Part shown: one piece after another, positions 25,509 to 37,300 of the stretch
Position numbering within the stretch: the stretch's first letter is position 1
Layout: every line of letters begins with the position of its first letter
NCBI RefSeq assembly: GCF_028389875.1
Contig: NC_084665.1
Span: 119,926,602-119,990,601 of the forward strand
DNA: 64,000 nucleotides
Direction: 5' to 3'
From: Rhea pennata
Taxonomy: Eukaryota > Chordata > Aves > Rheiformes > Rheidae
Notes under the pieces: generated by a model
Databases searched by the model: none
Seen by the model: only the letters and a program-made list of their open reading frames with translations
What the model was told of the DNA's origin: nothing
Program-made: the position numbers and the translations under genes

Positions 25509-28500
25509 ATGGCATCTTTGGCTCCCTCACCAAACATTTTAGACATACATCTGAAGATAACTCACATAGAATGCCATCCGGAGTGTTTGCTAGTAGCTTT
25601 TCAGGGTCAATACAAGGAGGGGTGTGAATTTGACTACAACATACTACAAAATGAAATTGAACGTGTATTTAAAGTACAAGATAATGTTGATGTTGGTGGG
25701 TCATGTTTGGTGGAAGACACAGAAGGAAAATGGCATAGAGGAAAAGTTTTGGAAAAGAAAGAGAATACCTATGAGGTCTTTCTTATAGACATTGGGCAAG
25801 TGCTGATGGTTGATGAAATACATGTTGCTTCTGCTTGTGGAGAATTGTTTCAGCTGCCTCCAAAGATGGTTTATGGAGTTTTTGCAAACATACTTCCTCT
25901 TGGGGAAAAATGGGGTCCAAAAGCTATAAACTATTTTTCATCTCTGATAGGATTACAGATTGCGGGTCATGTCAAAGCTGTTTTGCCGTACCAACTGTTT
26001 ATTCTGGAAGTATCAAAAGTCGTTAGTGATATTGTTGAACTAAAGTTAGGAAAACTTATTGATGGAGATTCGTTTTGTCTAATTGTAGAAACGCTAAAAG
26101 CATTGCCCCAAGAAATGCTTTGTAAGCGAATGCCACAATTGTTGAAACATAAGTATGCAGTCCAGGAGTTACTTACATTTAGTGATTCTGAGAAACCTCT
26201 GTATTTTCGTCCAGTTCCTGGTGATCTCTTGCCACTTATACCTGTTGGCAGTAAAGAAAATGTAAAAATAACTGTTGCAATAAGTCCAAATAAGTTTTAC
26301 TGTCAGATACAGAAATGGCAGAAAGAGCTGGAAGACTTGACAGGAGCAATGCATTTGTACTATGAAGCTATGACCAGGGAAAGTAATACATCATTGGATA
26401 ATTTAGGTTTACTTTGTGCTGCCAGAAGACAAAATGGACAGTGGCAGAGAGGGGTGATACAACAGCTTCTCTCTGACCATGTGGAAGTTTGGTTTATGGA
26501 TTTTGGCAATATTGAAGCTGTGCCATCTAGTTGTGTTTGGAAACTTAAGGAAGAATTTATGTCATTACCAATGACTTCATTTCCTTGTGCACTGTCTTGT
26601 TTTAGTAATCAAGATGAAGCAGTAATAAAACTTCAGATGAAAGAACTTATACAGGCCTTGATAGGGCAAACTTCTGTGTGTGCCTGTGTTGATCTGTTTA
26701 ATGCCAATAAACACTTGTATTATATTACATTGCAAAATCAAAAAATTGGAGTGAATACTAAGTATCCAGAACAACTGAATGAGGCAGCTGCATTGTGTGT
26801 CTTACCTTTCAATGCAAAAATCACAAGTACTGATGTAAACTGCAAAACCTGTGATGAGAACCACAGTTCATCTAAGAATTATACTGGAAATAAAGTGACA
26901 GACTCCTTAACTGAATATGGCAGTTCTTTTTCAAACCACTGCAAAAGGGTAGAAATGAAAATGAATTCTTCCCATGTTGCTTTTGTGGTTTATGTAATAA
27001 ATCCATCAAACTTCTGGATTCAAATAGATGAATATCAGAATGAATTTCATCAATTGATGAGAAGTATTGCAGATGTGTATAACAAATGTGGAACTGATGA
27101 CAGGATCCTTAAAAACCCAGAGCCTGGATTACTGTGCTGTGCCCGGTATAGCAAAGATATGCGCTATTATCGAGGTGTTGTCACTGAAGTGCTTTGTGCC
27201 AATGTTGTTGTTTACTTTTTGGATTTTGGAAATACAGATACAGTACCCTGTTGTGATGTGAAAACATTGCTTCCAGCGTTTTCTGATTTACCAGCTTTAG
27301 CTATGTGTTGTACACTTGCATGCACGTTTCCCATTGAGGATGTGTGGGTTAAAAAGGAAACTGATGTCTTCAAAGAGATTGTGTTTAACAAACCAATTCT
27401 GCTTCATGTAGTTGGAAAGCAAAACAACAAGTATATTGTTAATGCACAATGTATGAATGATTTGGAGGAATGTAATGTTGCCATGCATATGGTTCAGGCT
27501 GGATGTGCTGAATACTGGGAGGGGAGACCAGAATCTCTAATAAATCCGGAAAAAAATTCTCAAATCCTGAATCATCAAAAGTTAAGAAGCGAGTATGTAT
27601 ATACACAGAGCAGCTGTAGTAAAAATAAAGTATCAGGAAATGGGCAGCTCTTTAAAAATGAAAGATCATTAAGTGTACCTCCTGTGCTGAGAGAATCTGT
27701 TGTGGTCTCCTATTTTGGAAGAGATGCTACTTCCCAGCAGCATCCGTTAGTACCAGAGAAAAATAAATCTTATAAAGAGTTCATGTTTAAACCAGGAGCT
27801 ATTTTTGAAGTGGTGTGTTCCTACATTGATTCCCCAGCAGATTTTTCATGTCAGTTGCAAAGCAGACTGCCAGAGCTGAATAACTTGATGGAACAAATTC
27901 AGACTTACTATAAAGTACATACCAGTCCTTACAGAACTGGACAGGCTGCCTGTGTTGTTAAATGCTCCAAAGATGGGAAGTGGTACAGAGCATCTGTTGT
28001 ACAGCAAGTATCTGCAGAGGAAGTTGATGTGGTTTTTGTAGACTTTGGTAATCAGGAAAGAGTGTTACTTAAGGATATTCAAGCTGTTCATCCAGACTTC
28101 CTAGCTCTGGAAAGTCAAGCATTTAGATGTAGTCTTAAAAATGGACCCTTGCAGATTGACACGCTTAATTGGTCTGAAGAGATATGTAGACATTTTGAGG
28201 ACTTCATTTCTGCTTCTCGAGGACCACTGATTTGCATCGTTTATGCTCTAATTCTTGTGAGCCCAAACTGCTTGTACAACATAGTTGACTTACAGACGCC
28301 ATTTATTAGTGCAGAAGAATTTCTAAGAGAACATGGTCACACCCAGCCTGAATATGTTGGATTGAGAAAACATGCATCTTTGAGTTCTCTGTACAGTTTT
28401 TGCTACTCATCTTTTAATATAAAAATTGGCAGTGAGGAGGAAGTTTATATAACTCATATACATAGTCCTTCAAAATTCTATTGTCAGCTTAATCGAAACA

Positions 28501-31439
28501 CTGAAACTATAGATACATTGATGAAGAAGGTTAGTGAAATAAGTAAAACGCCAAATCATGCAAAATATGATACTAGCAATACACGATTATGTATAGCCAG
28601 ATATTTTGAAGATGGTCTCTTTTATAGAGCTGTGGCTTTTCCTACAGAATCATCATCCTATTTTTTAGTTGATTTTGTTGACTTTGGAAATAAACATATG
28701 GTAGAGAGAGACCAGTTGATACCCATTCCAGAGTGTGCCACTGACCTACTGTTAACACCCATGCAAGCTATTAAATGCTGTCTTTCAAATCTTAGGGAGA
28801 CAGAAATTCCAGTAAGAGTCAATAGATGGTTTGAGGAGACTTTTCTTGGTAAACTGCTGAAGGCTGTAATTATATCCAGAGAACCAGATGGGCAGATTGT
28901 TGTGGAGTTGTATGATGGACAGCTCCAGGTAAGTCAGAAAATAAGAGAAAAAATATTGGAAGAATTGGTACTTGTGAAAAATTATACAGAACAGTTTTTT
29001 GGAAGTTGTGGAGTGGTGCACCACATAGAAGATGACAAAGAAATTGAAAAACTAAACGTGGAAGATTCTGAAAGAACTAGTTTGGGAACTGAATTGCAAC
29101 ATGAAATATGTGATGCATATTATCAGACAAATACGGGGCAAAATTTTGAAGATGAAGAGCAGACAGCTTGTAGCGCACATGATTTGTGTGGCAAGTCCTT
29201 GAAACTGTTGACTTCCCAGGATAGTGAAGAACCAGGTTTTAAGAATAGTGTCAATGCTCTTCTGAAGTACCAAGAGAAACCTGTAGATGAAAAGCCTATT
29301 TCTCACTCACAGTGTCAGCCTACTTTAAATTTAGAGAAAGTAACTGCAAATACTGTCTTTGAATCTTCTACTGAAAGACTAAATTATACAGGTCAACAGG
29401 AAAGGAGTGAAGAAAATATAGCTAAATTAACTAGTCTTCCTCAACGTGATATTCAGGGGAATTCAGAACTGGCAGGGTATATTTCTCATGTAAATAGTCC
29501 ATCAAATTTCCATATTCATCTTGCAGAGGAGGAAAATTTAATAATTCAACTAGCAGAAGAATTAAATGAAAGCACAGCAAATGTAGGTCATGAGCATGAC
29601 TTAGGTGAGCTCATGATAGGGGATGTTGTTTTAGCAGAATATTCTACTGATTGTTTTTTTTATAGGGCAGTTATTAAAACTGTGAAATCAGAAAATTCCT
29701 TTGAGGTAGAGTTCATTGACTATGGTAATACAGCAGTTGTAAGTCCTTCAAAGATCTACAGGATTAAGACAAAGTTTTTAGCATTACCAAGGCTCAGTAT
29801 TCCTTGTTTCCTTAGCAGAGTAAAAAGTACTGCTGATGAGAGCTGGACTAATAAAAGTATTTCCTATTTTGTAAGAGAAACTAATAACAAGCCAGTGACT
29901 TGTAAGTTCTTGCAACAGCTTGGAGAGCAGTGGGAAGTAGATATAATTTGTGATGGAAAGTCTATGTCTGATGTCCTTCTGCAGAAAAAACATAGGACAA
30001 AATTGCAAAATACATCAATGCGTAGTCCAGAAAATACATCAAAACAAATTCTGGTTATGAATACCGATCCTCAATACAGGGGCTCGAGGAATAATTTAGG
30101 GAGTCAAAGTAAAGTTAAGGCAGTTGGGACAAAAAATACTTCCAAAACACTATTAAAAGTTCCTATTCAAGATATAAATCCTGGACAGGTAGAAGCAGCA
30201 GAAATAATTAATGTTTCAGGGTGTGGAAAATTTCATGTGAAGCTACTTAGAAATTTCAAGGTATTAAATGATTTAAATGTAATGCTTGTCAAAGAAGCAG
30301 AAAGAAATTGTTTGCTTGCAATAGATAATATTGAAGAAGGATTGGAATGCATGACGAAGTCTAAAATGAACTTAAAGTGGTATCGATCAAAAGTAATAAA
30401 GAAGTTTAGCAGGGAGAGGTTAATGCTAGTTTTTCTCATGGATTGTGGCAAGTGTGAGATGGTGTCCTTAAATAATGTAAAGATGCTCAGTGATGAGATG
30501 AAAAGTATTCCTAAACAAGCTGTGCCTTGTAAATGGGTTTGGTTTAAAAATTCAAATAGAATTCCATTTGTCCATTTAGTAAATGTACTCCTGGGACATA
30601 AAATAAGAATCTTGTTTCTGAGATATTTGGAATCCTCTCGTCTATGGGAAGTAGAGATTTTAATAGGAGAAATTCTACTTCTGGAGTATTTGAATCGGCT
30701 CTTAATTGATGGTAAGACCATCGTTGGACCAGAGAAAGCCAGTAATATTGACTGTAAAGCATTTGCTACGTCATTCAGGATAAATTCAGTCACGTGGATG
30801 CTGCTGCAGAGCGGCAGACGGTATCCTGGATTTGCAACTACAGTTACTGATCCTTCGAACTTCTGCATTCAGTTGGAAGGCTTATTTGAGTGTATGAAGA
30901 ACTTGTCTCTGTTGCTCTCTGACCTCCCTGATAACCTACCAGCTTTACCAAAAGAACTTGTGACTCCTGGTGCTGGTTGCTTGATCAAGGTTGGACTGGA
31001 AGCGCAGTGGAACAGAGCAGAAATTAGTGAAGTATCAAGTCAGTCTGTTGTTCTTACATTCATTGATTATGGCTATCTGAAAAATATTCCTTACTCAGAT
31101 ATCCATAAACTTAAAGTTCTTCCAGAAAATCTGGCTTATTTACCACGCTTGGCATACTCTTGCTCTTTATGTGATACTGTTCCTGCCAAAGGAGAATACT
31201 GGAGTGAGGAGGCTAAACTTCTGTTTCAGAAGCTTCTTAGTAAACCGGGTCTGATATTTTGTTTTAAGCAGTATGGTGCTGGAATGAAATTAGAGGTTGA
31301 TGTTCTGTACAAGCAGAATAATCTAGCCTGTATTTTGGTTGCTGCTGGCCATGCAGTCTACTCTAGGAGTAGGTGCTGCCTTGTGCCAGTTAGCAAAATT
31401 AAATCAACCAAACCACGTTTGCAGCCCAGTCTACTGTGA
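25509..31439 (+). CDS. TDRD15: Tudor domain-containing protein 15
   Basis: A 1976-residue multi-Tudor protein of the germline Tudor family. Tudor domains bind methylated arginines, typically on PIWI proteins, and build germ granules. A piRNA-pathway role for TDRD15 is inferred from its family, not shown here. Eight extended Tudor repeats are visible, with signature loops IDIGQ (93-97), DFGN (331-334), DFGN (572-575), DFGN (845-848), DFGN (1058-1061), DYGN (1404-1407), DCGK (1645-1648) and DYGY (1853-1856). Most are preceded by an SPSxFY/NPSNFW-type strand of the SN-like half. Domain cores begin near residues 60, 298, 537, 810, 1022, 1370, 1610 and 1818. Residues about 1155-1320 form an acidic, Ser/Glu/Gln-rich, probably disordered linker. 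No enzyme motif, signal peptide or membrane segment is seen. The start at 25509 is chosen over the upstream in-frame ATG (25419) because a 3' splice site ends at 25503 and the context is AAAGAATGG (A at -3, G at +4). The whole coding region lies in one exon. Length is close to the roughly 1930 residues of human TDRD15. Confidence 0.92.
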   Translation: MASLAPSPNILDIHLKITHIECHPECLLVAFQGQYKEGCEFDYNILQNEIERVFKVQDNVDVGGSCLVEDTEGKWHRGKVLEKKENTYEVFLIDIGQVLMVDEIHVASACGELFQLPPKMVYGVFANILPLGEKWGPKAINYFSSLIGLQIAGHVKAVLPYQLFILEVSKVVSDIVELKLGKLIDGDSFCLIVETLKALPQEMLCKRMPQLLKHKYAVQELLTFSDSEKPLYFRPVPGDLLPLIPVGSKENVKITVAISPNKFYCQIQKWQKELEDLTGAMHLYYEAMTRESNTSLDNLGLLCAARRQNGQWQRGVIQQLLSDHVEVWFMDFGNIEAVPSSCVWKLKEEFMSLPMTSFPCALSCFSNQDEAVIKLQMKELIQALIGQTSVCACVDLFNANKHLYYITLQNQKIGVNTKYPEQLNEAAALCVLPFNAKITSTDVNCKTCDENHSSSKNYTGNKVTDSLTEYGSSFSNHCKRVEMKMNSSHVAFVVYVINPSNFWIQIDEYQNEFHQLMRSIADVYNKCGTDDRILKNPEPGLLCCARYSKDMRYYRGVVTEVLCANVVVYFLDFGNTDTVPCCDVKTLLPAFSDLPALAMCCTLACTFPIEDVWVKKETDVFKEIVFNKPILLHVVGKQNNKYIVNAQCMNDLEECNVAMHMVQAGCAEYWEGRPESLINPEKNSQILNHQKLRSEYVYTQSSCSKNKVSGNGQLFKNERSLSVPPVLRESVVVSYFGRDATSQQHPLVPEKNKSYKEFMFKPGAIFEVVCSYIDSPADFSCQLQSRLPELNNLMEQIQTYYKVHTSPYRTGQAACVVKCSKDGKWYRASVVQQVSAEEVDVVFVDFGNQERVLLKDIQAVHPDFLALESQAFRCSLKNGPLQIDTLNWSEEICRHFEDFISASRGPLICIVYALILVSPNCLYNIVDLQTPFISAEEFLREHGHTQPEYVGLRKHASLSSLYSFCYSSFNIKIGSEEEVYITHIHSPSKFYCQLNRNTETIDTLMKKVSEISKTPNHAKYDTSNTRLCIARYFEDGLFYRAVAFPTESSSYFLVDFVDFGNKHMVERDQLIPIPECATDLLLTPMQAIKCCLSNLRETEIPVRVNRWFEETFLGKLLKAVIISREPDGQIVVELYDGQLQVSQKIREKILEELVLVKNYTEQFFGSCGVVHHIEDDKEIEKLNVEDSERTSLGTELQHEICDAYYQTNTGQNFEDEEQTACSAHDLCGKSLKLLTSQDSEEPGFKNSVNALLKYQEKPVDEKPISHSQCQPTLNLEKVTANTVFESSTERLNYTGQQERSEENIAKLTSLPQRDIQGNSELAGYISHVNSPSNFHIHLAEEENLIIQLAEELNESTANVGHEHDLGELMIGDVVLAEYSTDCFFYRAVIKTVKSENSFEVEFIDYGNTAVVSPSKIYRIKTKFLALPRLSIPCFLSRVKSTADESWTNKSISYFVRETNNKPVTCKFLQQLGEQWEVDIICDGKSMSDVLLQKKHRTKLQNTSMRSPENTSKQILVMNTDPQYRGSRNNLGSQSKVKAVGTKNTSKTLLKVPIQDINPGQVEAAEIINVSGCGKFHVKLLRNFKVLNDLNVMLVKEAERNCLLAIDNIEEGLECMTKSKMNLKWYRSKVIKKFSRERLMLVFLMDCGKCEMVSLNNVKMLSDEMKSIPKQAVPCKWVWFKNSNRIPFVHLVNVLLGHKIRILFLRYLESSRLWEVEILIGEILLLEYLNRLLIDGKTIVGPEKASNIDCKAFATSFRINSVTWMLLQSGRRYPGFATTVTDPSNFCIQLEGLFECMKNLSLLLSDLPDNLPALPKELVTPGAGCLIKVGLEAQWNRAEISEVSSQSVVLTFIDYGYLKNIPYSDIHKLKVLPENLAYLPRLAYSCSLCDTVPAKGEYWSEEAKLLFQKLLSKPGLIFCFKQYGAGMKLEVDVLYKQNNLACILVAAGHAVYSRSRCCLVPVSKIKSTKPRLQPSLL

Positions 31440-32085
31440 TTCCCTATCTGAACCAAATTGCGATTATGCCAAAAGCTTTGTCATCTTAACAGAAGTAAAC
31501 CAAGAAGTAAAGCAAAAAAAGTATCTGAAACATAGGAGTATGTGTTAAAAGTTTCCAGTAAGGACTGTAGTGAAGTCAATGCTTGAATATCATTAGCAAA
31601 GAAACTGAGTTCATATAATGCTCCAAAAAATTGCGAAAGATGGATTTTAGTGTGAAGAAGTTTATTCAGCTTTGTGATGATATGAAAAATAAAATCAACT
31701 CACACAAGAGTAAGCCTGCTATCAGAGTCACGGGTTGAGATGTGAGATTCTGATGGTCCTTGGCCTAGAAAGAAAGTGTGAAGATGCTGTCAGAAGTTAT
31801 TTGAATAATATATAATCTACAGTTAAAGTATCTCTTCGCTGTATCATAAAAATGAATTATAGATACTGCTATCTATTGGTATTTTTTTCAGGATTTCTTG
31901 CTACATTTATTTAGCTCATCCTGTTTTTGGCAAAACATTACCAAAATGTACAATTTATGTGTACATAGTTTGTAAAAGTATTGTATAACTTTATTTGCCA
32001 TAACATCTGGTTTATTGTAACTTACCAAATTGTGCCCTTAGTTTTGTATGCTCAGAGAATAAAGTTAACAAGTGATATTCTTTTT
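31440..32085 (+). other. TDRD15 3' UTR
   Basis: AT-rich sequence after the TGA at 31437-31439 with no continuing frame or splice donor of note. It ends at a consensus polyadenylation signal (32058-32063) followed by a T-rich element. A second AATAAA near 32860 would give a longer form. Confidence 0.6.
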
Positions 32086-32090
32086 GTTTC
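32058..32090 (+). terminator. Polyadenylation signal and downstream U-rich element
   Basis: AATAAA at 32058-32063 is followed within 15-30 bases by GTGATATTCTTTTTGTTTC. This is the usual hexamer plus GU/U-rich arrangement, about 620 bases after the TDRD15 stop codon. Confidence 0.6.
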
Positions 32091-34295
32091 TAATTTCAAA
32101 ATGTGAGAATCTCTTCAACTCCTAAAAGAATGTTTACTAGTAATAGGACAACCATAATGCTGGGATCTCTGTTTATGGGAGAGACTTCCATTAAGTTATT
32201 TTCAGCTGGCTCTTGGTGTAAGGATGTGCTTGATTTATCTTAAGGTTTTTTTTTCTGATGATAATATATTAATTTAGTTCTCTGCTGAGTGTATGCGTTT
32301 GGCTGGTCTCTCCTCTCCATGCTTGCAATGGTTCAGTCAAAATGGAGAGAAGTTTTCCCTATACTCTGCTTAATTTGTTTGTTTCTTGAAGGAATGTCAA
32401 TAATCTGGAAATATTCAGAGTATTTTCCTTCTCTGTAAGATGAGAAAGTTCTTGGAGTACTGAAAATTGATGATATACTATATAGTTCCGAGAATTTTTT
32501 TTTTTTCAGTAACTGTTCTGAAATTTTATGCGTGTTTATACACGTCAGGTGCTTCTCTGATTCCCCTGCAAGTATTTGGACAGTGATAAAACCCAAAAGG
32601 TATGACCTGGAGTGTATGTAAGGAGATTCAGTATATCCTGTGATTGTTTGCAAATGCGTAATTTCAGTGGAAAAATGTTTTCTATCTCTATTGATAGACA
32701 AGACACCTAATGTATTTCTACATCCAAATAGGATTTAAAAAAATACATATTATGCCCAAACTGATGTCATGATATATTCAGTTTCCATGAATAACTGAAA
32801 GCATTACCTGGAAAGTGGAATTTAAGTATTTTTAAGTGAGAGCACTTTGTTCCACACCTTAGAATAAATAAGAGATGTGATAACTTTGCAAAAGATGAGC
32901 GGCAGTTTAACTTTGGTTAACCACTCAAATATTTTTAGTTTGGCCCTTCCATGTACAAACTGAAGACATCCATTAATCATAAAGCAGGAAATGTATAACT
33001 TTATAAGTAAATGTTAGCCAGAAATCAGAAATGTTATTAATATATTGATAAAATGGGGGGATTGTACCAATTTGTGAACATAAGCTTTTTTTCTTTATAT
33101 GGTGCCATTATATTATTACAGAGTCTTAATTTTTTTCTAATTGCTTAAACTAGTGGCAGAGGTAATGTCAAGTAACCTTATAGTTTAACGTACTTTTTGC
33201 CCTTAAAAAAGCTTAAGGGTCATATTGTTCAGTCATTACTCATGCTGAATGATAACCTTATGTTTACTTCATGGGGACTACGTTCACTGTAGTGTCCAGT
33301 AGTATTCAGTTTAAGGAAATGGTGCTTCTACATGCAGCTTTGTGGGTTAATTAACAATTATAAGATCTGGATACCTTAAAAGCTTTATCTATTTGTGTGG
33401 TGTTAATATGTAGCCTATATTTTTTTAATTGGATTTTTGCTGGCATAACTGGACTATGCTTTTCAATTGGTATATGATTCAAAAACACTAGCTAGCTGAT
33501 GTTACAAAATAGAACCTAGAGATGACAGATGATAAAAAAATTCAGCTCTGTGTATATTATTTTGATGTTCTGCAAATTGAAAATCTTAGAATTCTTGTTT
33601 TGATCTTCAGTGTGAACAAGTCTTGCTTGTGCTGCTCACTTCTGTGCAGTTCTGATATCTAAACTGCCTAAAGTAAAAGCTAGATAAATTTAGTTATTTT
33701 CAGTATTATGCTGTACCTGAAAACATAGAGAGTAGCTCTTGCTGCCATGAGTCTATGGACAATCACAATGATTAATTTATACATTTTCAGAAATACATTC
33801 TCAGGTTTTATTTTGATTGTTACATGAAGTTACTAGGATGTCTGACTATGAATTTTACTTATAATCGTTCCTTAGTATGGCCTTATTGCCGGCTTCTCCC
33901 CCCAACTCCCCACCCTCCAGTGAAAGCAGCATTTTTCCTGTAAGTAGGAGAGCCAATAATTGTGATCTAGTTGAATACACTTTTCTAAGTATTTTTGCTT
34001 GAAAGAAATTGTCATATATTTAGGATATATTAAAGTTTAGATGGATTTTTCCCATTTGTTTTGGGGCAAACTTGATTCTGAGCAAAAATTTGTTGATATG
34101 ATAAAATTTCATTATTTGGAAACTACTGCTTGCCATTCAGTTGTATTTCCTAAATGTATCTCTGTAAATTGTGTATCTGATTATACCTTGTTATTGATTA
34201 CTTGATTGTTTTAATACCTGAAGGTGATAGAGAACCGCTTGCACCTATTTGGAATTAAAAATGTTCCAGTGTATAATAATGTAATCAGTATTCTG

Positions 34296-34338
<43 letters not shown>

Positions 34339-37300
34339 TCATGAATAGTAAAATGATGAGCTTCTGGGTAGCATGCCATGCCTAAGTTATTGTGAATTTA
34401 TTTTGAAGCTTTTCCTGACTTGCGGCTGGTGAATGTGCTGATGGGGAAAAAAAAAAAAAAAATCTGAAGCCACATCTATGCTTTCTCTGTGGGATAGTAT
34501 GAAGGAACAATTCCTTTAACTGGTGTATGCATGTTCCTATCGTTTGCATAACTTCCTGTTAAAATTTCAGCACAGTTTGTGTTCTTGCACAATGGGTGTC
34601 ACATTACATGCTTTTCCTAGTAGATGAAGCTACTCTTTCATAAGGTGTGTATGGGGGGAGAGAAATATATGTCTAGGCACTAGATATGTTGCCCTAAACT
34701 GAGCGCTTTGAAAATAGCGAAGTTGATGGACTACACTGTTACGGAGATGATGTGGTCTTATAAAATCAATGCAGGGATGGTAAGTAGAGAATGGAAGGCA
34801 AGAAGGATTTGCACAGGTTCAGGAATGCGTGGCTTCAGGCATCCCAATGGTGGCTCGATGCCTTTTGAGCCAGGACATGGCAGCTGTACTGTGGGATTCT
34901 AGCTAGTAATGAGTTAGCTGTTGTGGATGACCATTTTTCCTGTCTGTCATACCCCTTCTCTGTCTGAAGCTGGTGCCTTCCAAACTGTTTGACCTCTGAG
35001 AAAGATAGTTTTTTCCTAAAATGAAGAAGTATTTGTAAGGTCTGATGCTTACTAGGGTTGTTTCCCCCTCTTGTGTCTTGTCAAAGGCCATAGTTAGCAT
35101 TTTTATGGTTTTCTACTTCCGTAGCAAGGCCTAGGGGAAGCTTTCCTTGAGAATCAGCTGAGCCTAGAAATCATGTTGCATATACCCATTCCTGATCATC
35201 CTCCCAGATGGAGTGTTGATTGGAAGCCCAAAGGGAGGAGGAGCTTGTCCCTGAAGATAGGATGCAGCTTGGCATAGTGAACATATGAATAATCAAACCT
35301 CACCAGATCTTCAGTTGGTTTGCCTTGCCTCATACAGGCACTCAATGTGTAAAACAGGGCTACAGGTGTTACCAGGTTCATATGCCACCTTGGTGGTTGG
35401 CCAGCTAATTCAGAACAGAATCTTTTTGCCCAAACCTGGACCAGGCTTAGACTTACTGTTAGAAGGGCCTGGGATTCAACTGGCTCCCGCATCACATCTA
35501 TCTGGCCTTCAGACCTAAGTGCTATCAGTTTTTCTGGAGTTCAGATTGCGCCAAATAATCATGGAGTTGCTCTGCAGCATGGCAATGTAGGGGCTTTACA
35601 GCATAACACTGAAGGTATGCACCGGGTGTCTTGGAGGTTGGAATTGAGAGGCTATAGAAGAGGAGGCACGCTAGAGGATTTATCCTGATTTATGAAGGAA
35701 CCAAACCTTAGGCTATCCATTCATAGTATCTATGCAGAACAGATTCTGCAAAAAATACGTTGCCAATTTCTTTAGTTCCTCTTAGAATTAATTGACTTCT
35801 TCAAGAAGGAAGACCCGGAACAAATTAGAATTGATACTATGTAGATAGTTCAGAGTCAGAAATAAAATGGGTAATAATTGACCATATAAGTACACTGTTA
35901 AAATACTGCTGTTTTAAGACTTTTACATTTACATGCAATTACTTTATGAGAAGGATTTTTTGTTACTTATTTTTTTGAAGTGTGCATTTCAGAAAGTGCA
36001 CTATTAAGATTATCTGGATGATATTCTCTAGCATTTTGTGATGCTCTGTAAAGCCTATCCAATGTTTTTTGGAGATCATTATTTTTTATTTTGTTTCCTT
36101 TTTTCTAAGGAAGCCTTAAGATGATATGACTCTGTAACAAGATGTTTAAGTAGTGCATCATATGGTACATCTTACTCCCTAGAGTGAGAGAATACCTCTT
36201 GCTGATTTTTATTGATTCTTTCTGTCTGAATCAGGAGTAACGCTGTATCATCTACAGAGGGAAATGTGTCCAGTCTGCAGTCAGAATAAAATGTGGACCT
36301 GAGATCATTAAGGATTCATGTAACGAGAAGCAAGCAGGGAGAAAAAGGGTTTCACTGGAAAGAAGGTATAGGCACTTCAAGAGTTTTCAAACAGATGACT
36401 GATTATTGAATGTTTGTGTTGAATATTGGAATGTTTATGTTGGGATAAGAAGAATAAAAGTTCTGGCTTTTAGGCAGAACTTTAGGTTTCAGTGCTGACC
36501 TTCTGTGCCTTTTTTTAAAAGTTTTCTAAGTAAAAATATAAATTAGGAGTATGTGAGTAGAAAGTGTAAAGAATCTTAGAATCTAGTAAGTGATAATTTG
36601 TTTCATAAAAGAAAACTTAACAATGCAGAAGAGCCTGTGACATTGCTCAGTTTTCCAGATCTGCAGAGAATTGTGTGTGTGCATGCCTTTGCTGCGGTTG
36701 GAGTGGCTAATGCCTAAGCCATGAAGCATAAGATTTATTAGGTCATATAGTTTCTTACAAAATGTTACTTTTTATGTATTTATTTATATGTATATCTGTA
36801 TTTAAAACTGGTACAAGTGTAGAACCTCTGACTGCTTTCAGTTGTCACTCAAAATTATGCCGAAAAGGTGGGATTATCTACCCTGAACTTGTGAGTAAAG
36901 ATACAAATTGTTCTTTCTTAATCCTGTGCAGTTTGTATTACTTAATTATCTGCAGACTATTATACTTGTGCTTTCCAGTTCATTTCAGGTTCAGTACGTT
37001 GGCACTCATTGTTTGAGGCTTTTAAGAAATACTGCCGTATCTTGTCTGCCTCAACATTTTCTTTCTTAATGTTTTCACATGCAGTTGTTCTTCTCTAGGC
37101 TAATTTCATAAGGAGGCAAGTCTACAGTTTTGCAGTCTGACAGTTTTCTCTGCTGCTTCATGGCATTATTCAGGCATTCCCAAGTATCTTTTGATTCCAC
37201 TAACCACTGTCAGCTGTCTTTGACAGGAAGGAAAAGTACTTAGCAACAGAGTGTATTATTAACACTAGTGGCCAGATAGAAGAAAGGAAACCCAAGTTTT

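Noticed and set aside
30233..30868. 211-codon open frame antisense to the TDRD15 C-terminal region
   Set aside because: It lies wholly inside a real coding exon, is rich in Ser/Leu/Phe/Ile as expected for the complement of AT-rich codons, and shows no domain or promoter of its own.
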